Below, piece after piece: positions 5,942 to 7,432 of a stretch of 7,432 bases of DNA. The position numbers and the translations under genes are program-made. The DNA comes from Candidatus Heimdallarchaeota archaeon (GTDB lineage Archaea > Asgardarchaeota > Heimdallarchaeia > Heimdallarchaeales > Kariarchaeaceae): assembly GCA_029882335.1 (NCBI GenBank), contig JAOUKW010000203.1:1-7432 (forward strand). Direction: 5' to 3'. The notes below the pieces were generated by a model. The model saw only the letters and a program-made list of their open reading frames with translations, made no database searches and was not told the DNA's origin. Position 1 is the first letter of the stretch, and each line of letters opens with the position of its first letter.

Positions 5942-6805
5942 TTAATACACCATGATATTCATCGCTGAAATAGTTGTCGATACACTGGGATTATTATCCC
6001 CACCTAACCATCCTTGATGACCAGAATTAGTAAACATTAATCCTGCCAATCGCTTAGTACATCTAGAAATTAATGGATCCTGTCTATGTATACCCGACTT
6101 AATTAATCCATCTGCAATCCAAATAATCGAAATTGCCGGTATCTTCGTTTCCAAAAAATTATTCAATACACTCCAGTGAAGAGAAAATTGATTACTCTGA
6201 ACACCATACTTCCTCGCAATCGCCGGTGTTAATACCCACGAACTCTGAGGAAATCCAATCAAAGAACCATTCTCCGTTCTCATCCGTGTCAAAAAATCCA
6301 AAGCCCTATTCAAAGTATCATCCACTTTCATCCTAAGATCATCTTCCAAATAAGAATCAAATAACGAAAGAATTCCTGTTATCAACGCTGTATGATAGAT
6401 TTTGACTGAGGTATTTTCTCCGCCCTCCCATTTTGGCATCAAATCCCTTACCAATTTTGTTTCCAACCACCATCCCCTCTCATCCTGATGATCAATCAAC
6501 CAAGAAACTGAACGATTAATTAATGCAGTATCCCCAAATTTAAGCTCATATAGTTGAGATAACACAATCGCAGTCACAGTTAAACTAGCCGGCTTACCTT
6601 CAATCATACCATACGGAAATGCACCATCACTCTCCAACGATTTTATATTCAAAATATAATCTGTATAGGCCTTCCCCATTCGCGATTTTGCTCCATTCGG
6701 TATCTGATCTCCAAATTGACTATGCAATCTTGCCAAATCACTATCTTGACCACAGTCAACTACATAATTAACACATTTCGAAAAATCCAAACTATCACTC
6801 ACCAT
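5942..6805 (-). CDS. Terpenoid-cyclase-fold (alpha/alpha-toroid) repeat protein
   Basis: The 287 residues show the repeating helix-turn pattern of squalene-cyclase/prenyltransferase toroids. Turns rich in Gly and aromatics, such as SDGAFPYG (59-66), DERGWW (108-113), ENGSLIGF (178-185) and SGHQGWLGGDN (261-271), are mostly followed by helices starting near Ser/Thr-Ala. Examples are ASLTVTAIVLSQLYEL (73-88), TSVKIYHTALITGILSLF (132-149) and PSVSTTISAMNIM (273-285). I see neither DxDD nor DCTAE, the protonating acid motifs of class II cyclases, nor an obvious prenyltransferase zinc site. Catalysis as a cyclase is therefore doubtful; a binding or modified role is possible. There is no signal peptide or membrane segment. 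It is transcribed away from atpB across a 119-bp spacer. The fold call is fairly good; function is unknown. Confidence 0.72.
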   Translation of the reverse strand: MVSDSLDFSKCVNYVVDCGQDSDLARLHSQFGDQIPNGAKSRMGKAYTDYILNIKSLESDGAFPYGMIEGKPASLTVTAIVLSQLYELKFGDTALINRSVSWLIDHQDERGWWLETKLVRDLMPKWEGGENTSVKIYHTALITGILSLFDSYLEDDLRMKVDDTLNRALDFLTRMRTENGSLIGFPQSSWVLTPAIARKYGVQSNQFSLHWSVLNNFLETKIPAISIIWIADGLIKSGIHRQDPLISRCTKRLAGLMFTNSGHQGWLGGDNNPSVSTTISAMNIMVY

Positions 6806-6830
6806 GATATCTCATTATATTAACTAGATT

Positions 6831-6840
6831 CTAATAAATT
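6831..6840 (-). promoter_or_regulatory. TATA-like box of toroid-protein gene
   Basis: AATTTATTAG on the minus strand lies about 30 bp before the ATG at 6805. It predicts a leader of only a few bases, or none. No Shine-Dalgarno precedes the ATG. Confidence 0.35.
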
Positions 6841-6874
6841 AATTTAATTTCTCTTAGTGTGTAAATCAAAGTTA

Positions 6875-6884
6875 TTTTAAAATA
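6875..6884 (+). promoter_or_regulatory. TATA-like box of atpB
   Basis: TTTTAAAATA is centred about 45 bp before the atpB ATG and predicts a start near 6905, giving a leader of about 20 bases. AGGA (6911-6914), 10 bases before the ATG, could serve as a modest ribosome-binding site in that leader. The box lies in the spacer shared with the divergent toroid gene. Confidence 0.45.
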
Positions 6885-6924
6885 GTAAACCTGCATTTAA
6901 TTTGTAAAAAAGGAAAGATTTCTC

Positions 6925-7432
6925 ATGGTTACAGAACTAGGTAATCCAACATTAAGATCATTCAAAACCGTAAATGAAGTCTCCGGACCTCTACTATTCG
7001 TCGACCTAGAAGAAAGAGGAGGCGTATCATTCGGTGAAATATGCGAAGTAGAAACCCCACGTGGTGAAAGAAGAAGAGGACAAGTACTTGAAATCACCAA
7101 CAACCTCGCAGTTATCCAAGTATTCGAAGGAACCAGTGGTCTCGATACCAAAGAAACTACCGTCAGATTCATCGGCAAAACCCTCGAAATCCCACTATCA
7201 GAAGATATGCTCGGACGTGTATTCAACGGCAGAGGACAACCAATCGATGGAGGACCAAACCCAATCGGCCAAATTACCATGCCAATCACCGGTGACCCTC
7301 TAAACCCAGCCGCACGTGAATACCCACGTGCTTTCATCCAAACCGGTATCTCATCCATCGACGCTCTACTTACACTCGTACGAGGACAAAAACTACCTCT
7401 ATTCTCTGGTGCTGGATTGCCACACAACCAAA
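6925..7432 (+). CDS. atpB: A-type ATP synthase subunit B, 3' end missing
   Basis: Non-catalytic nucleotide-binding subunit of the A1 head of the archaeal ATP synthase, which alternates with subunit A at the cytosolic face of the membrane. The 169 visible codons cover the N-terminal barrel and the start of the nucleotide-binding domain: VSGPLLFVDLEERGG, RRGQVLEI, VFEGTSGLDTKETTVRF, SEDMLGRVFNGRGQPIDGGP, AREYPRAFIQTGISSIDALL and RGQKLPLFSGAGLPHN. The last is the degenerate P-loop (SGxGLPHN) that marks B rather than A. ATG 6925 follows AGGA by 10 bases and adds about eight residues to the usual start. The gene runs off the right edge. Wobble positions favour C (ATC, TTC, AAC, ACC), unlike its neighbours, as expected for a highly expressed gene. 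No subunit A gene lies directly upstream. Confidence 0.96.
   Translation, partial: MVTELGNPTLRSFKTVNEVSGPLLFVDLEERGGVSFGEICEVETPRGERRRGQVLEITNNLAVIQVFEGTSGLDTKETTVRFIGKTLEIPLSEDMLGRVFNGRGQPIDGGPNPIGQITMPITGDPLNPAAREYPRAFIQTGISSIDALLTLVRGQKLPLFSGAGLPHNQ

Noticed and set aside
6133..6336. Plus-strand open frame inside the toroid-protein gene
   Set aside because: It is Ser/Pro/Lys-rich, low-complexity translation, antisense to a repeat protein with clear motif structure.
5942..6805. Squalene-hopene cyclase or geranylgeranyl transferase annotation
   Set aside because: The fold pattern fits, but DxDD, DCTAE and an obvious zinc-binding prenyltransferase site are absent, and the protein is much shorter than a squalene-hopene cyclase.
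6897..7427. Long minus-strand open frame and a short plus frame (7061-7303) over atpB
   Set aside because: Both are shadows of the atpB frame, whose A-type ATP synthase signatures are unambiguous; the long antisense frame follows from atpB codon bias.

Overview
The window looks archaeal. It carries an exosome cap subunit (Csl4), the archaeal/eukaryotic-type RNA polymerase subunit L (Rpo11), an archaeal RNase III-fold protein and the B subunit of an A-type ATP synthase. Base composition is low in G+C outside the atpB gene, and several start codons lie about 25 bp downstream of TATA-like boxes, as in leaderless archaeal genes. The gene mix would fit an Asgard/Heimdall-like or a crenarchaeal-type lineage. 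I cannot place it more finely from sequence alone.

Left end (1-713): the 3' part of an AlaX-type alanyl-tRNA editing protein on the plus strand, whose start is outside the window. It converges on a four-gene minus-strand operon (714-2874), which reads in transcription order csl4, a DUF2067-like gene, rpoL and an RNase III-like gene. Spacings are 13, 12 and 30 bp. This operon joins RNA synthesis and RNA processing or decay.

Middle (2896-5085): divergent from csl4 is a plus-strand gene of the YwgA (Panacea/SocA-like) type. It converges tail-to-tail on a minus-strand HD-domain nucleotide phosphohydrolase of the YwfO/SAMHD1 type. The same two families are neighbours in Bacillus, so the pair is probably a functional unit and is the best candidate here for an under-described system. 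Both upstream regions share the 11-mer TTCATTTACCT, and the copy before the ywgA-like gene lies in a 27-bp dyad.

Right part (5086-7432): a 312-bp AT-rich intergenic region is followed by a small protein with an ACT-like C-terminal half (plus). Next comes an alpha/alpha-toroid (terpenoid-cyclase-fold) protein without an evident cyclase acid motif (minus). Last is the start of atpB (plus, cut by the window end), which has its own promoter and a markedly different codon usage. No tRNA, rRNA, CRISPR array or mobile element was seen.
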